Below, piece after piece: positions 16,106-26,606 of a stretch of 64,000 nucleotides of DNA. The stretch covers positions 1-64,000 of the forward strand of contig CAZFGK010000009.1 of assembly GCA_964518635.1 (NCBI GenBank), given 5' to 3'. Origin of the DNA: CAZFGK01 sp964518635. Lineage in GTDB: Bacteria > Zixibacteria > MSB-5A5 > GN15 > FEB-12. The notes below the pieces were generated by a model. That model ran no database searches, was not told the DNA's origin, and saw only the letters and a program-made list of their open reading frames with translations. The position numbers and the translations under genes were made by a program. Position 1 is the first letter of the stretch. Each line of letters starts with the position of its first letter.

Positions 16106-17995
16106 ATGAGAACTCCGGCACTTTTCCGGAAGAAAGTTGATCTGCACGTGCGACCTGCTCACTCTTCTGTTCGTTTATTTCTCGGGGTTCTCGTTGTGAC
16201 AGTTTTTGTAACTATACTCTTAGCCGGTTCACCTCGCGCAGCCGATTTTAAAGCGGCAGAGCGTGAGTGGTGCGGCACTACTGCAATCGAAGCAGCTCAT
16301 ATGGCAAGTCGCCGTGCTATGGATCCGAATGCCTGTATTTCCGAGGGGCCGTGTGATGATCCGGCTACCCGCGACACCTACGCACCCGGTGGCGGCAATT
16401 CGTATGTCATTCAACTGTACATTCATGTCTTCCGCAATGACGACGGCTCCAATGCCGCGGCATCAGCGACCGACGTAATCAATCAGATGAATCAGTTGAA
16501 CTCAGACTTCGCTCCATCTGGAATTCAGTTTCAGTATCAGTGGAGATTTGTGAACTCTTCACTCTATCGTGATTTGCTGGACGCTGAAGAGTTCGGCATG
16601 AAATCCCTCTACGCGATCAAGCCAGACTCTTTTCTTAATGTGTATGTCCTCTCACTGGCGAGTGTTGGCTTGCTGGGCTATGCCTATACCCCCTGGCAGT
16701 CAAATGCTCTTCAGGCCTCAGGCGGCTGCGTTGTCACTGATATTCAAAACGGCGGTTTTGGTGCCGGAGCAAAGACACTGACCCATGAAATCGGACACAA
16801 TCTTGGTTTGCACCACACCCAACGTGGTGTCAGTGAAGTGACTGTGTGCGGTGGGTGTTACGAAAGCCCCGGACTTGGCGACAATGATCTCCGTGGTGAT
16901 TTCTGTTCAGACACTCGCCCAACTCCGACCAACTTCAATTGCAGCGACCCGGCCGGAAGTAGCTCCTGTAATGGACAAGCGTGGGCACCGACTCCGTTTC
17001 GAAACTACATGGGCTATGCCAACGACGCATGCTATACAAATTTTACCACCCAGCAGATGAGCCGTATGCGCTGCTGGGTAACCGCAGAACTCCTGAGCTG
17101 GACTCGAGGAGTATCTTTTACGCAGGCACTGAACTTCGGCCCGGCTCCTCTTAGTGTCGATTTTGACGGACAGACAAGTCAGTCGGTCATTTCGTGGGAT
17201 TGGGACTTTGGAGACGGAAACTCGTCAGCTCTTCAGTCTCCGACACATCTGTATGCGGTCGGCGGGAGCTACGATGTCAATCTGACAATTCAGACTTCGG
17301 GTGGTCCCTTTACGACAACAACCACGAATGCCGTCTGGGCATATGCTGACACGACGGAGCTCCCGACCCTTGTTGGTGCCCCATCGCAAAAGATTCGCGT
17401 TGATATTAGTGCAGTCAACAAAGTACCCCTTCAGAGCATGACGTTACCTTTTATCTGGAATGGTCCCGTGCCACTTTTTCTTGATTCAATCAGACGAACC
17501 GGACTTCGCACCTCCGGGATGGTGCTCGATACGATCTTCGATCAGATCGGCGCTCAAAGACGCGCGGTCTTTTCTCTCACATCAAGTGGTACTGACCTTG
17601 CACCCGGTGATGGGCCAGTTCTTTCATTCTTCTTCCGTCTCCCGGGGATCACCTTTCCGGGGACAACCAATTTTCTCTGTGACACACTTTCATTCTGGAA
17701 TCTGCAGTTTAGCACCTCGAGAGGAAATTACGTTCCTACCAAAGTTCAAGGTTCAGTCACTATGAATTGCTGTACTGGAACGCGTGGAAACGTAGATGGC
17801 AGTTTGGATGAAGCTCCAGATATCGCCGATCTGACTGAATTGGTTGACAATCTCTTCATTTCCTTTGGACCGTACACCTGCATTGCAGAAGCAAATTGCG
17901 ACGGCGACCCGCTGGGAAGTGTCGATATTGCTGACCTTACCGCACTGGTGGATCACCTGTTTGGGAGTCTCCTGCCCCTTCCAAGCTGTTCGTAA
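16106..17995 (+). CDS. Secreted M43-like zinc metalloprotease, paralogue of the preceding gene
   Basis: About 629 residues from ATG 16106; an in-frame TTG at 16088 would overlap the upstream gene. Positively charged N-region, then a long hydrophobic segment (signal peptide or anchor, about 22-48). The catalytic domain has HEIGHNLGLHH near residue 227 and FRNYMGYAN. A PKD domain (WDWDFGDGNSSA), a cohesin-like beta-sandwich and two dockerin-like repeats follow. The first repeat reads DIADLTELVDNLFISF (N for H). Same domain order as its neighbour, 8 nt away, so tandem duplication and cotranscription are likely. Confidence 0.9.
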   Translation: MRTPALFRKKVDLHVRPAHSSVRLFLGVLVVTVFVTILLAGSPRAADFKAAEREWCGTTAIEAAHMASRRAMDPNACISEGPCDDPATRDTYAPGGGNSYVIQLYIHVFRNDDGSNAAASATDVINQMNQLNSDFAPSGIQFQYQWRFVNSSLYRDLLDAEEFGMKSLYAIKPDSFLNVYVLSLASVGLLGYAYTPWQSNALQASGGCVVTDIQNGGFGAGAKTLTHEIGHNLGLHHTQRGVSEVTVCGGCYESPGLGDNDLRGDFCSDTRPTPTNFNCSDPAGSSSCNGQAWAPTPFRNYMGYANDACYTNFTTQQMSRMRCWVTAELLSWTRGVSFTQALNFGPAPLSVDFDGQTSQSVISWDWDFGDGNSSALQSPTHLYAVGGSYDVNLTIQTSGGPFTTTTTNAVWAYADTTELPTLVGAPSQKIRVDISAVNKVPLQSMTLPFIWNGPVPLFLDSIRRTGLRTSGMVLDTIFDQIGAQRRAVFSLTSSGTDLAPGDGPVLSFFFRLPGITFPGTTNFLCDTLSFWNLQFSTSRGNYVPTKVQGSVTMNCCTGTRGNVDGSLDEAPDIADLTELVDNLFISFGPYTCIAEANCDGDPLGSVDIADLTALVDHLFGSLLPLPSCS

Positions 17996-18090
17996 TTCCT
18001 GCGCTGGCAGAAGTAAGAGTGTGCTTCTGTGATTTCGGGCTATAGATTCTCTGTGTGGGATACCGTGGGTATGGGTGCATGTGCAGACAG

Positions 18091-21000
18091 ATGACTTCTG
18101 ATAGGCCAAAGAGTTGGAATGCGCAAATTCCAGGGTCTGTTCTTATGTGCATGCTCTTCCTTCTGCATGTATTCGTCCTCTCAACATCAATAAACGCGAC
18201 AAATTACATCGTTCAATTGAGTGACGCACGTGATCGATCACGTCTCATGGGATTGTCGACCGCAGAGATGACGATTGCTCCGATATCTCAATTGATTCTC
18301 AGAGATAACCTCATCGGCAAAGAGCGATGGGAAAAGTTTGTTTTCATTACGGTTCACGACTCAGTCAATGCCTCTCCCACAAACCGATCATTTTCTCATT
18401 ATGACATCGCCGCTGTTTTTCCGGGGATAGCATTCGAATCAGTGGAGCGTGAAGAGGACCTCGTATTCTTCGCTGAACAATTTGTTTCTTCCCCCTCACC
18501 CTCATCTGACTCTCTTACTCCGCAACAATGGTATTTTCAGAATACCGGGCAGTTCTACACTGGTATTCAAAGATTCACCGGCGCAAACAACGACCAGCAA
18601 GTTTTGAAGCAGGGACTCTCAGGCGTCGATGTCGGTATGGAAAATACTATCCAGAATCCACCGCAAGAGCACACTCGAGTTGTCGTCGGCATAATCGATT
18701 CAGGGACCGATCTCTTTCATCCAGAACTTCAAGGGCAGCACTGGCGGAATCCGGACGAAATCCCAGGGAACAATCGTGATGATGATCGGAACGGATTTAT
18801 TGACGACACCCTCGGTTACGATGTCTCCGGCGATATTCGTACCTTTTTCAATCCGATCGGGGATAACAATCCTACCGATTCGGTCGGTCACGGGACTCAC
18901 ATTGCCGGTATTATCGGGGCGAAGGAAGATGGAAAAGGGATTGTCGGCGTCTCCCCGGATGCTCGGATCATGACGGTGAAAATTCGTCCCAATGCGACCA
19001 CTGCGGTCGGTGCTGCGGGAATCATGTATGCCGTGAACGAAGGGGCGCAGGTTTTGAATTTAAGTTGGGGGACGCCGTATGACTCCCCCCTTTTGCTTGA
19101 AGTCGTACGCATCGCACGTGACAATGGAGTAGTTGTTTGCGTGGCTATGGGAAACAGCGGTGATGCGAGCCGATTTTATCCCGGCGCATATTCAGAAGTG
19201 CTTACCATCGGTGCATTGAACTCAACGGGGCACACCACAAGCTTCAGCACCTTCGGTGCACCCCTTGATCTCTTAGCACCCGGAGAGGACATCCTTTCAT
19301 TGAGAGCCTCCGGATCGGATCTTTATGTCGCTGCCGATGAACCCGGCGTGCACATCGTCGACGCCGATTCTCTGTACTATCTCGCCGACGGGACTTCGAT
19401 GGCCTGCCCGATGGTCGTCGGTGCCGTGGCACGCATGTGGTCGGTTGCTCCGGACAAAACCGCGGAGGATATCATTTCCGCTCTGCGCAGCAGCGCGAAG
19501 GATGTCATCGACCCGATGGATGATGATTCATTCTTGCCCGGGTATGATACTCTCTCTGGTCATGGCTTTCTGAACATCGACAGCGCGATCTCCCTTGTCA
19601 CCAGTGGTGGCATTTTTCTTCTGGCACCAGCAAATCAAAGTCGCAGTGAAGATGCTATCCCTTTCATTCTCGGAAGGACAGGCACCTACGGAGGAGGTTT
19701 CCGTCTTGAAATTGAGAACCCTCCCTATTCTCGGTCATTTGTTACACTTGCAAGTGCGACATCGCTCCCTTCAGACTCTTTGCTCCATACCATCAGTTCT
19801 GGCAGTTCGTATTCAGGGGAGCGGCAGATTCGACTTGTTGCAGATAACGGTCGTATGCATACCATTCGTATACATATCGCGCATCAGCGACGTTGCGAAA
19901 TCACCAGCCCTGACGAGAATCAGAACTTTGAATATTTCGTCCCAATTTCCGGCTCGTTCCTGGGACCTGGGTTCGACTCACTCACTATTCAAGCAATTGC
20001 CGTCAACACTTTGATTAGAACTTCGATTACAAAAGGTTCCGCAGAATTTTATGACACGAATGTGGCAACGTGGGAATTGTCCGGGCTGACTCCTGGTTCA
20101 TATGATATCGTTGCCAACAGTTGGTTTTCGAGTGAGCTTCTGAGCGACACCGTGCGTGTGATGGTGTCGAGTGCCTTTGCCACTGGATGGCCGGTGAAGT
20201 ATCAGGCAAGCGCGGTCATGAGCCCGGTGGTAAGTGATCTTGAAAATGATGGAACTCCTGAGCTTGTTCTGGGAACATCCGATGGAGTCTTTGCCTACAC
20301 CTTCGATGGTCGCGTGAAACCCGGCTGGCCGGTCTACTCGGACGAAGATTGCCGTTCACTCCCCGCTATCTATGACCTTGATCGTGATGGGAAACGTGAA
20401 GTAATTTTTACGACCAACAGTGGTCTTCGAGCGGCTCGCAGTGATGGTAGAGAAGTAACCAACGCATTCTCCGGATTAGTAAGACCATTTGAACTCTTCG
20501 GTAAAACCTCCTATGGTCTCCCACAAGTCACGGTCGGAGAAATGACAAACTCCAGTGATTCTGCGCTGCTGATCCTGAATACAACCGGAAACATTCATGC
20601 CTACGAGCTTGATGGCTTCCCTTATTTCTACTCTCTTAATGGTCGTCATAGTAGTATGGGTGAGTTTGGAAGCAATAGCTACATTTACGCTGGCAATAGT
20701 GTTGCAAGTGCTGATCTCGACGGCGACGGTCATAACGAAGTGATAGCCAGTTTCTCTGGTCAGGAACCGTTGGCGGGGGTGGCCGTATTCGATGCCCGAA
20801 CCGGAGAGCCATACCAGGATCGAGCGAGTCCAATAGTTCAGAGCATGGGAATCATCTATGGAACCATCCTCGCTGATATAACCGGAGACGCATTACCTGA
20901 AATCATCGTCGTCGGTTCCAATGGTGCTTCAACTCGCACCATCATTGCCTTGACCAAGGGAACTCAAGTGGTCGGAGGATTTCCTAAACTGCTCACGCAG

Positions 21001-21837
21001 TTGCCCGGCTGGCGAGGGAGTTGGCCGACGGTTGCTGATCTTGATATGGACGGAACCCCGGAAATCCTTGCTACATTTTTCGAGTTTGATGTCGGCGCAC
21101 TCTATATCTTCAATCATGATGGGAGCCCCTATCGTCAGCTTGAAGGTGCTCCGGACGGCGAGGCACTTCGACTCTTTACAACTTTTGGTCCGCCAGTCGT
21201 GGCAAATGTCACGGGAAACGGGCGACCTGAGATTCTCTTCCGTACCGGCTATATCTTCCCCAACACTGGACCGGAACGGTTGCAGCTCTACAATTCCGAC
21301 ATCCAGCCGATTCCCGGGTGGCCAGTACGTACTCCCTCGCCGATTTCTCGAGTGTTTTCTACAATCTACACACCGTTGGCTGATGATCTGGATGGTGACG
21401 GACTCATGGAAGTAGCCTTGATTGGTGAGGGTGGAGATATTTTCGTCTGGGACATGGATGCACGAACACCGCAGATTCGCTCTGGAGGACGGCTCTTTCA
21501 GGATGAACTGAACTCGGGGAAGTATGTCGCACCGGACATCAGCACGGAAGTTGACGAACCAGAAAGTTTGCCTGACTCGTTCGAACTTCGACAGAATTAC
21601 CCAAACCCATTTAATCCTACGACAACCATTGTCTATGACTTGCCAAAGACTGCAACGGTTCGACTTGAAATCCTGAATGTGCTCGGACAAACAGTCACAC
21701 GTTTGGTGGATCAAACACAAACTGCAGGTCGCTACACCATTCGCTTTGACGGAACGGATGTTGCCAGTGGAGTTTATTTTTCACGCCTCACCGTCGGTGA
21801 GCAGAGTATTTCACGAAAGATGGTGCTCCAGAAATGA
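18091..21837 (+). CDS. Secreted S8 subtilisin-like protease with FG-GAP repeats and NPFNP-type C-terminal sorting domain
   Basis: About 1248 residues. The start is uncertain (GTG 18055, ATG 18079, 18091 or 18145); 18091 gives a plausible signal peptide. The catalytic triad is visible: Asp in VVGIIDSGTD (~200), His in GHGTHIAGIIG (~266) and Ser in GTSMACPMVVG (~434). Residues ~500-700 are beta-rich linker, and ~700-1150 contain FG-GAP-like units (DLDGDGHNEV, DLDMDGTPEI, DLDGDGLMEV). The last ~85 residues (QNYPNPFNPTTTI ... VASGVYFSRL ... SRKMVLQK) match the type A C-terminal sorting domain used by type IX secretion in the Bacteroidetes group. The next gene overlaps its stop by 4 nt. Confidence 0.93.
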   Translation: MTSDRPKSWNAQIPGSVLMCMLFLLHVFVLSTSINATNYIVQLSDARDRSRLMGLSTAEMTIAPISQLILRDNLIGKERWEKFVFITVHDSVNASPTNRSFSHYDIAAVFPGIAFESVEREEDLVFFAEQFVSSPSPSSDSLTPQQWYFQNTGQFYTGIQRFTGANNDQQVLKQGLSGVDVGMENTIQNPPQEHTRVVVGIIDSGTDLFHPELQGQHWRNPDEIPGNNRDDDRNGFIDDTLGYDVSGDIRTFFNPIGDNNPTDSVGHGTHIAGIIGAKEDGKGIVGVSPDARIMTVKIRPNATTAVGAAGIMYAVNEGAQVLNLSWGTPYDSPLLLEVVRIARDNGVVVCVAMGNSGDASRFYPGAYSEVLTIGALNSTGHTTSFSTFGAPLDLLAPGEDILSLRASGSDLYVAADEPGVHIVDADSLYYLADGTSMACPMVVGAVARMWSVAPDKTAEDIISALRSSAKDVIDPMDDDSFLPGYDTLSGHGFLNIDSAISLVTSGGIFLLAPANQSRSEDAIPFILGRTGTYGGGFRLEIENPPYSRSFVTLASATSLPSDSLLHTISSGSSYSGERQIRLVADNGRMHTIRIHIAHQRRCEITSPDENQNFEYFVPISGSFLGPGFDSLTIQAIAVNTLIRTSITKGSAEFYDTNVATWELSGLTPGSYDIVANSWFSSELLSDTVRVMVSSAFATGWPVKYQASAVMSPVVSDLENDGTPELVLGTSDGVFAYTFDGRVKPGWPVYSDEDCRSLPAIYDLDRDGKREVIFTTNSGLRAARSDGREVTNAFSGLVRPFELFGKTSYGLPQVTVGEMTNSSDSALLILNTTGNIHAYELDGFPYFYSLNGRHSSMGEFGSNSYIYAGNSVASADLDGDGHNEVIASFSGQEPLAGVAVFDARTGEPYQDRASPIVQSMGIIYGTILADITGDALPEIIVVGSNGASTRTIIALTKGTQVVGGFPKLLTQLPGWRGSWPTVADLDMDGTPEILATFFEFDVGALYIFNHDGSPYRQLEGAPDGEALRLFTTFGPPVVANVTGNGRPEILFRTGYIFPNTGPERLQLYNSDIQPIPGWPVRTPSPISRVFSTIYTPLADDLDGDGLMEVALIGEGGDIFVWDMDARTPQIRSGGRLFQDELNSGKYVAPDISTEVDEPESLPDSFELRQNYPNPFNPTTTIVYDLPKTATVRLEILNVLGQTVTRLVDQTQTAGRYTIRFDGTDVASGVYFSRLTVGEQSISRKMVLQK

Positions 21838-24026
21838 AACAACTTGTTCTGCGAGCAGTTCTCTTCCTCTGCTCTGCCGCACTCGCTATTGATGCCCGTA
21901 CCATTCCGGACGAACCAGTGTCTACTTTTGCATGGACCAATGCGACCTCTGCAGCAGCATACCAGCAGTTTGTGATTGCGACGACAAACGAAGGGGTTGT
22001 GACCTTCTGGTCTGGGATTCAGCAGTCGCAGCTCACCCTGCCCTCGTCCCCCATGCAGATCAGAATGTTCGGCAATATGATGCTTGTCCTGACCCGCAGT
22101 CAGGAATTGTTTCTCATCACCATCAATGATGCGGGTACGCTAGTCCTCCTGAATCGATTCGATCCCGGCGGAGAAATCCTTGACTATGCGTTCGACAATC
22201 AGTCGATATTTATCGCGCGTGGCTTCGGTGGAGTTCACCGTTACTCCTACCACTGGCAAGGACCGTTTCAATGGACTGACAGTTCGATGACTCCGATTCA
22301 CTGCACCGATCTGGCCTATCAATATCCCCTTCTGCTCGTTGTCGATGACTACGATGGCGTCTACATCTATGACATTACCAATGGCAATCTTGACAACCTG
22401 GTCGATACACAACTGGTTCGATTTCAGATCAATGACATCGCTATCTCCGGTCGATATGTCGCAGCAACAAGTGAAGATCATGTCATGCTGGGCGGGGTGC
22501 TAAATCTCGCAACTCGTCAGTTTGTCCGATTTGATTCTCTCACTCAAGTCGAAAGTCAGCAGGTATTTTTTCATGACAGTAATGCATTCGCAATTGCTGA
22601 TGATCATGTAAGACTTACGAGATGGCTTGGGCACCCGACCCTGAAGTTCACCAATCGACTCACTCTCACCAAACCGATCAGGCCATCAGTCGGAATGGGA
22701 AAACTGAGCAACAGCATTCAATATCCGGGTAGCATCTTTGCTGCCGCAGGGGATGGGACGATCCTCTATTTTGGTGCCGGCTCATCCCAGGGCATTATCA
22801 ATCCTGTTCAGTACACATTTGAAACCGGTCCCTATTCGGGAATCAAGATGATCGACTCAACGGTCTATGTGGGAGGTCCGAATTTTCCCCTGCGATCATA
22901 TAAGGTTTCAGAAATCGGAGGTGTTGAGCTACCTGAATACACCATTCCTGGCCTCTTGAATGCACGAGATTTCGATGTTCGCAATGATACACTGCTGGTT
23001 CTCTCCCCTCTCGACCGGGCTGTGATGATTTACTCTCTCGCCGATCCGAACGATCCACAGTTGATCCGTAGCATTCCGGTAGACACTACTCTGATTACTG
23101 AAGCACGATTTGTCGACTGGCCGACGGACACCATGGCGGTCATAGCAATGAGTGGCATCAATACGGTATTGCTTTATACCATTCGTGACACACTCCCGAC
23201 GGAAAATCCCAGCCGCATCTTCATGCTGGGGAGAATCATAGATTATAGCTTTGTTGACTCGATGATGGTTATTCTCTCCAACAAGCGAGTGATGGATGTC
23301 TATCGGCTCCATGATGACCTCAGCTCTTCATTTCGCGGATCGGCTTCAACCGCTGGTCAAGCAAGCAAGTTTTTTACGATCAAGCGACCCGGCCTCATCG
23401 GAGACACGGTCAATGGGATGTTTCTGATTGCTGGAGAGGTATTTTCGCACGTGGATCTGAGTGTACCTTCTGCTCCACGCTTTGACATGAGCACCAATGT
23501 CGGTGTTTCTATCAGTGATGTCTCAGTCTTTAGTGATACGTTGTATGCGATTGGTCCATCCGGCATGGCACGTCTGGTATTTGAAAACAACCTCCCTGTT
23601 GTCCGCGAGATCGGCGGCAGGTCAGGAAACTCACTCAGTCGTTCAGGGAAGTTCATCGCGACTTCCAGCGGGGAAAGTGTCTTCCTCTACGAACTGATCG
23701 ACGAAGTATTTACTGACGTGGATGATGAGCCTGAAAACTTGCCTTCAGTCGAATCGATCCTGTCACAAAACTGGCCGAATCCGTTTAATCCGCAGACGAC
23801 CATCCCTTATTCCCTCCCGCTGACCGGATCGGTCCGTTTGACCGTCTTCAATATTCTCGGTCAGGAGGTTACTACCCTTGTCGACCAAACACAGGCCGCT
23901 GGCAACTATACGGTACAATGGAATGGCCGTGATCAAACAGGCATGCCGGTCGCCTCAGGACTGTATCTCTACCGTCTCGAGCTCCCGGACCGAGCCGAAT
24001 CGAGGAAGATGATGCTCGTACGATAG
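21834..24026 (+). CDS. Secreted propeller-like protein with NPFNP-type C-terminal sorting domain
   Basis: 730 residues; ATG overlaps the stop of the subtilase (ATGA). Signal peptide of about 20 residues. The body (30-640) is made of repeated beta-strand units with patterns such as LLVVDDYDGVYIYDI and LLVLSPLDRAVMIYSL, similar to LVIVD/WD-like beta-propellers, without a catalytic motif that I recognise. The last ~85 residues (QNWPNPFNPQTTIPYSL ... SGLYLYRLELPD) form the same type of sorting domain as in the upstream gene. Its partner and function are unknown, but tight coupling suggests joint expression with the protease. Confidence 0.82.
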   Translation: MKQLVLRAVLFLCSAALAIDARTIPDEPVSTFAWTNATSAAAYQQFVIATTNEGVVTFWSGIQQSQLTLPSSPMQIRMFGNMMLVLTRSQELFLITINDAGTLVLLNRFDPGGEILDYAFDNQSIFIARGFGGVHRYSYHWQGPFQWTDSSMTPIHCTDLAYQYPLLLVVDDYDGVYIYDITNGNLDNLVDTQLVRFQINDIAISGRYVAATSEDHVMLGGVLNLATRQFVRFDSLTQVESQQVFFHDSNAFAIADDHVRLTRWLGHPTLKFTNRLTLTKPIRPSVGMGKLSNSIQYPGSIFAAAGDGTILYFGAGSSQGIINPVQYTFETGPYSGIKMIDSTVYVGGPNFPLRSYKVSEIGGVELPEYTIPGLLNARDFDVRNDTLLVLSPLDRAVMIYSLADPNDPQLIRSIPVDTTLITEARFVDWPTDTMAVIAMSGINTVLLYTIRDTLPTENPSRIFMLGRIIDYSFVDSMMVILSNKRVMDVYRLHDDLSSSFRGSASTAGQASKFFTIKRPGLIGDTVNGMFLIAGEVFSHVDLSVPSAPRFDMSTNVGVSISDVSVFSDTLYAIGPSGMARLVFENNLPVVREIGGRSGNSLSRSGKFIATSSGESVFLYELIDEVFTDVDDEPENLPSVESILSQNWPNPFNPQTTIPYSLPLTGSVRLTVFNILGQEVTTLVDQTQAAGNYTVQWNGRDQTGMPVASGLYLYRLELPDRAESRKMMLVR

Positions 24027-24028
24027 CA

Positions 24029-26605
24029 ATGTTTCATCTTTACCTTCTACGCACCTTTACGTTGAGTCTTTCCCGTCTGAACAGGTCAGCCATTCTCATC
24101 TTGTTTTTGGTTTGCGCTTTCTTCAGTCCTTATCAGGTTCACGCTACAAGCATCACCGTTAATACGTTTGCAGACACACATGATCCTCTCCCCGGAGATG
24201 GGATTTTCGGCAGCAACGACACGATTTCGATCAGGGCAGCTATTGAGGAGTGCAATGCGGGGACCGCAGTTGATCGAATCATCATTCCGGGCACTGATGA
24301 TTATCAACTATCACTTGGGCCGCTTGAACTCTCAGCATCTGGCGTATCTCTGATCGGCGTCAGAAATCCATCAATCGATGGAGTTTTGCTTTCGACCGGG
24401 AGTCCTATCCTCATGGTAATGGGGAATAGTAATTCTGTTACCGGTATCACCTTTCGTCGATCAGGTGGCTCAGCAATAGTCTTGAAGGGTAACTTCAATC
24501 TAGTTGGAAGCGCAAATTACCCAAATTTCTTCTACGCCAACTCTCTGAATAGACCGGATGGCGCGGCGATCGAAGTCGCTCATCAAGCGCGAGAAAATGT
24601 CATCACCGCCAACTGGATTGGCATCGCCCTCAACGGCACACTCTATCCGAACCAGATCGGAATCGCAGTTCGTGGCGGTGTCAACACGATGATTGGCCGC
24701 TTTGACAGTTTGTCAGCAAACTGGATTTCAGGAAATCTCTCCCACGGAATTCTTGTGACGGACAATTCCATGAGCACACAGGTACTTTCAAATCGAATTG
24801 GCTTGTCTGCATCACGCATTTCTGCATCTGGAAACGAAGCAGACGGAATTCGAATCGAATACTCGACTGGAACCAACATCGGAACTTCGAGCGGACTTGG
24901 GCTCTTGGTGAGCGGGAATCATGGCGACGGAATCAGCATCACTTCCGGAGCCGATAGTGTCGTCCTTCATGGGGTACGAATCGGGACCGATCTGGACAGT
25001 GATCAACCATTCGGAAATCGTGGCAATGGGATCACCATCGATAGAGATGCAAAGAACGTTCGCTTCGATGGCCCGAAAATGATATCAAGCGGAAATATCG
25101 GTCACGGTATATTTGTCAGCGGCCCTTTGGTTGAGAATCTGATCATTCGAAGATGCCATATCGGAGTTTCTGAAGATGGATTCGTACCCGTTGCAAACGG
25201 ACTGGACGGGATCCATCTTGAAAATTCTCGCGATGTCGTCATCGGCGATACTGCCAATAGTAACTTTGTCGTTGTCTCCGGAAACGATGGCTACGGTATC
25301 GCTCTCACCAGCGGCACCAGTCGGACTCTTGTACAGAATACTGTTGTTGGCGTGACTGCAAATGGCGCATCGAGCATGCCGAACAGAACCGGAATTCTCA
25401 TTGCCGATGGCTGCCACGACAATCAGATTGGTCAGAACATTGAAGATGGAAATCTGATTTCTGGAAATCGGGGAGATATCTACCCACAAGGAGCGGGGAT
25501 TTTGCTTTTCGGCGAGGGATGCGAATCAAATAGTATCGCAGGGAATTTGATCGGAACAGATGGCTCAGGTACACGCGCACTTCGAAATGGCTCGGCAGGC
25601 ATTGTCATCCTTGGCGGTGCCTCTCGCAATATCATCGGCGGGACCGCTCAGAATCAGTTGAATATCATCGCCGGAAATGGAAGCGGACCCTTCACCTCGG
25701 GTTTGGGGCGTGGCATTCATATCAGTGGATTCGGTTCGACCGGAAACAAGATTCTTGGTAATCGAATAGGCACCAGTCGAGATGGTCTCTCCGCACTCTC
25801 AAATAACGGGCATGGTATCGGCATCTTCACTGGGGCGAGTGAGACCGAGATATCATCTGGCAATCTGATCGCGCATAATCGTGGGAGTGGCATATTCATT
25901 CGTGGTGACCTGACAACAGGCCACCGCTTTTCTGAATCATTCCTGATATTCAACGACAGCGGCATGCTTGATCTGGATCAGAATGCGAATGGCGGGAAAC
26001 TCTCACCAATTCTTGGCCCGACTGCACTTGCTTCAGGTGTTGTCTCCGGCAGCATGACTTCAGATATAGGCGACATGATCGAATTCTATCTCGTTCGCAA
26101 AGGGAATGCAGACCTCCTTTCACGAATGAAATTGATCGGATCAATGACTTCTACCCAGTCAACAGCAATGCCATTCTCATTCCCTATCAATGCCCAGACC
26201 GGCGATACGATTTTGGCTCTCGCCACTGATGCAGAGGGGAATACTTCTGAGTTTTCAGATGCAGTTTCACTGGATGCACTGCTTGATGTTGGCGACGAAC
26301 TGAATGAATCTGGAAATCTGATCATGACATTCTACACTTACCCAAATCCATCAGTTGACCGAACGACCATTGCCTACTCCCTGCCGAGGAGATCTTTGGT
26401 CGATGTAGTCATCTACAATCTGCTTGGTCAAAAGGTTCGAAAACTAGATGCAAATGCTCAGTCGGCCGCAGCAACACAGATGATAGAGTGGGATGGGAAG
26501 GATGAGCGAGGTTCGTCGGTCGCAGCTGGACTCTACTTTGTACGTCTCGCAACGCCCGATACTGTCCTCACCAGAAAAATCCAGGTTGTCAGAACAGGAC
26601 TGTAA
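24029..26605 (+). CDS. Secreted right-handed beta-helix protein with C-terminal sorting domain
   Basis: 858 residues, starting 2 nt after the upstream stop. After a signal peptide the protein begins with a CSLREA-like segment (ITVNTFADTHDP ... TISIRAAIEECNA) typical of beta-helix surface proteins. Residues ~90-680 hold many parallel beta-helix units with recurrent G-N-x-I and x-G-I-x-I patterns (NGITI, DGIHLENS, AGILLFGEG), similar to pectate-lyase-like and NosD folds. The C-terminus (YPNPSVDRTTIAYSL ... AAGLYFVRLATPD) is a variant sorting domain lacking the FNP part. It closes a three-gene operon. No catalytic residues could be assigned; adhesion or polysaccharide binding are both possible. 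Confidence 0.85.
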   Translation: MFHLYLLRTFTLSLSRLNRSAILILFLVCAFFSPYQVHATSITVNTFADTHDPLPGDGIFGSNDTISIRAAIEECNAGTAVDRIIIPGTDDYQLSLGPLELSASGVSLIGVRNPSIDGVLLSTGSPILMVMGNSNSVTGITFRRSGGSAIVLKGNFNLVGSANYPNFFYANSLNRPDGAAIEVAHQARENVITANWIGIALNGTLYPNQIGIAVRGGVNTMIGRFDSLSANWISGNLSHGILVTDNSMSTQVLSNRIGLSASRISASGNEADGIRIEYSTGTNIGTSSGLGLLVSGNHGDGISITSGADSVVLHGVRIGTDLDSDQPFGNRGNGITIDRDAKNVRFDGPKMISSGNIGHGIFVSGPLVENLIIRRCHIGVSEDGFVPVANGLDGIHLENSRDVVIGDTANSNFVVVSGNDGYGIALTSGTSRTLVQNTVVGVTANGASSMPNRTGILIADGCHDNQIGQNIEDGNLISGNRGDIYPQGAGILLFGEGCESNSIAGNLIGTDGSGTRALRNGSAGIVILGGASRNIIGGTAQNQLNIIAGNGSGPFTSGLGRGIHISGFGSTGNKILGNRIGTSRDGLSALSNNGHGIGIFTGASETEISSGNLIAHNRGSGIFIRGDLTTGHRFSESFLIFNDSGMLDLDQNANGGKLSPILGPTALASGVVSGSMTSDIGDMIEFYLVRKGNADLLSRMKLIGSMTSTQSTAMPFSFPINAQTGDTILALATDAEGNTSEFSDAVSLDALLDVGDELNESGNLIMTFYTYPNPSVDRTTIAYSLPRRSLVDVVIYNLLGQKVRKLDANAQSAAATQMIEWDGKDERGSSVAAGLYFVRLATPDTVLTRKIQVVRTGL

Positions 26606-26606
26606 T

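Noticed and set aside
20929..21720. 263-residue antisense frame
   Set aside because: Lies opposite the FG-GAP and sorting-domain part of the subtilase gene and shows no recognisable protein features.
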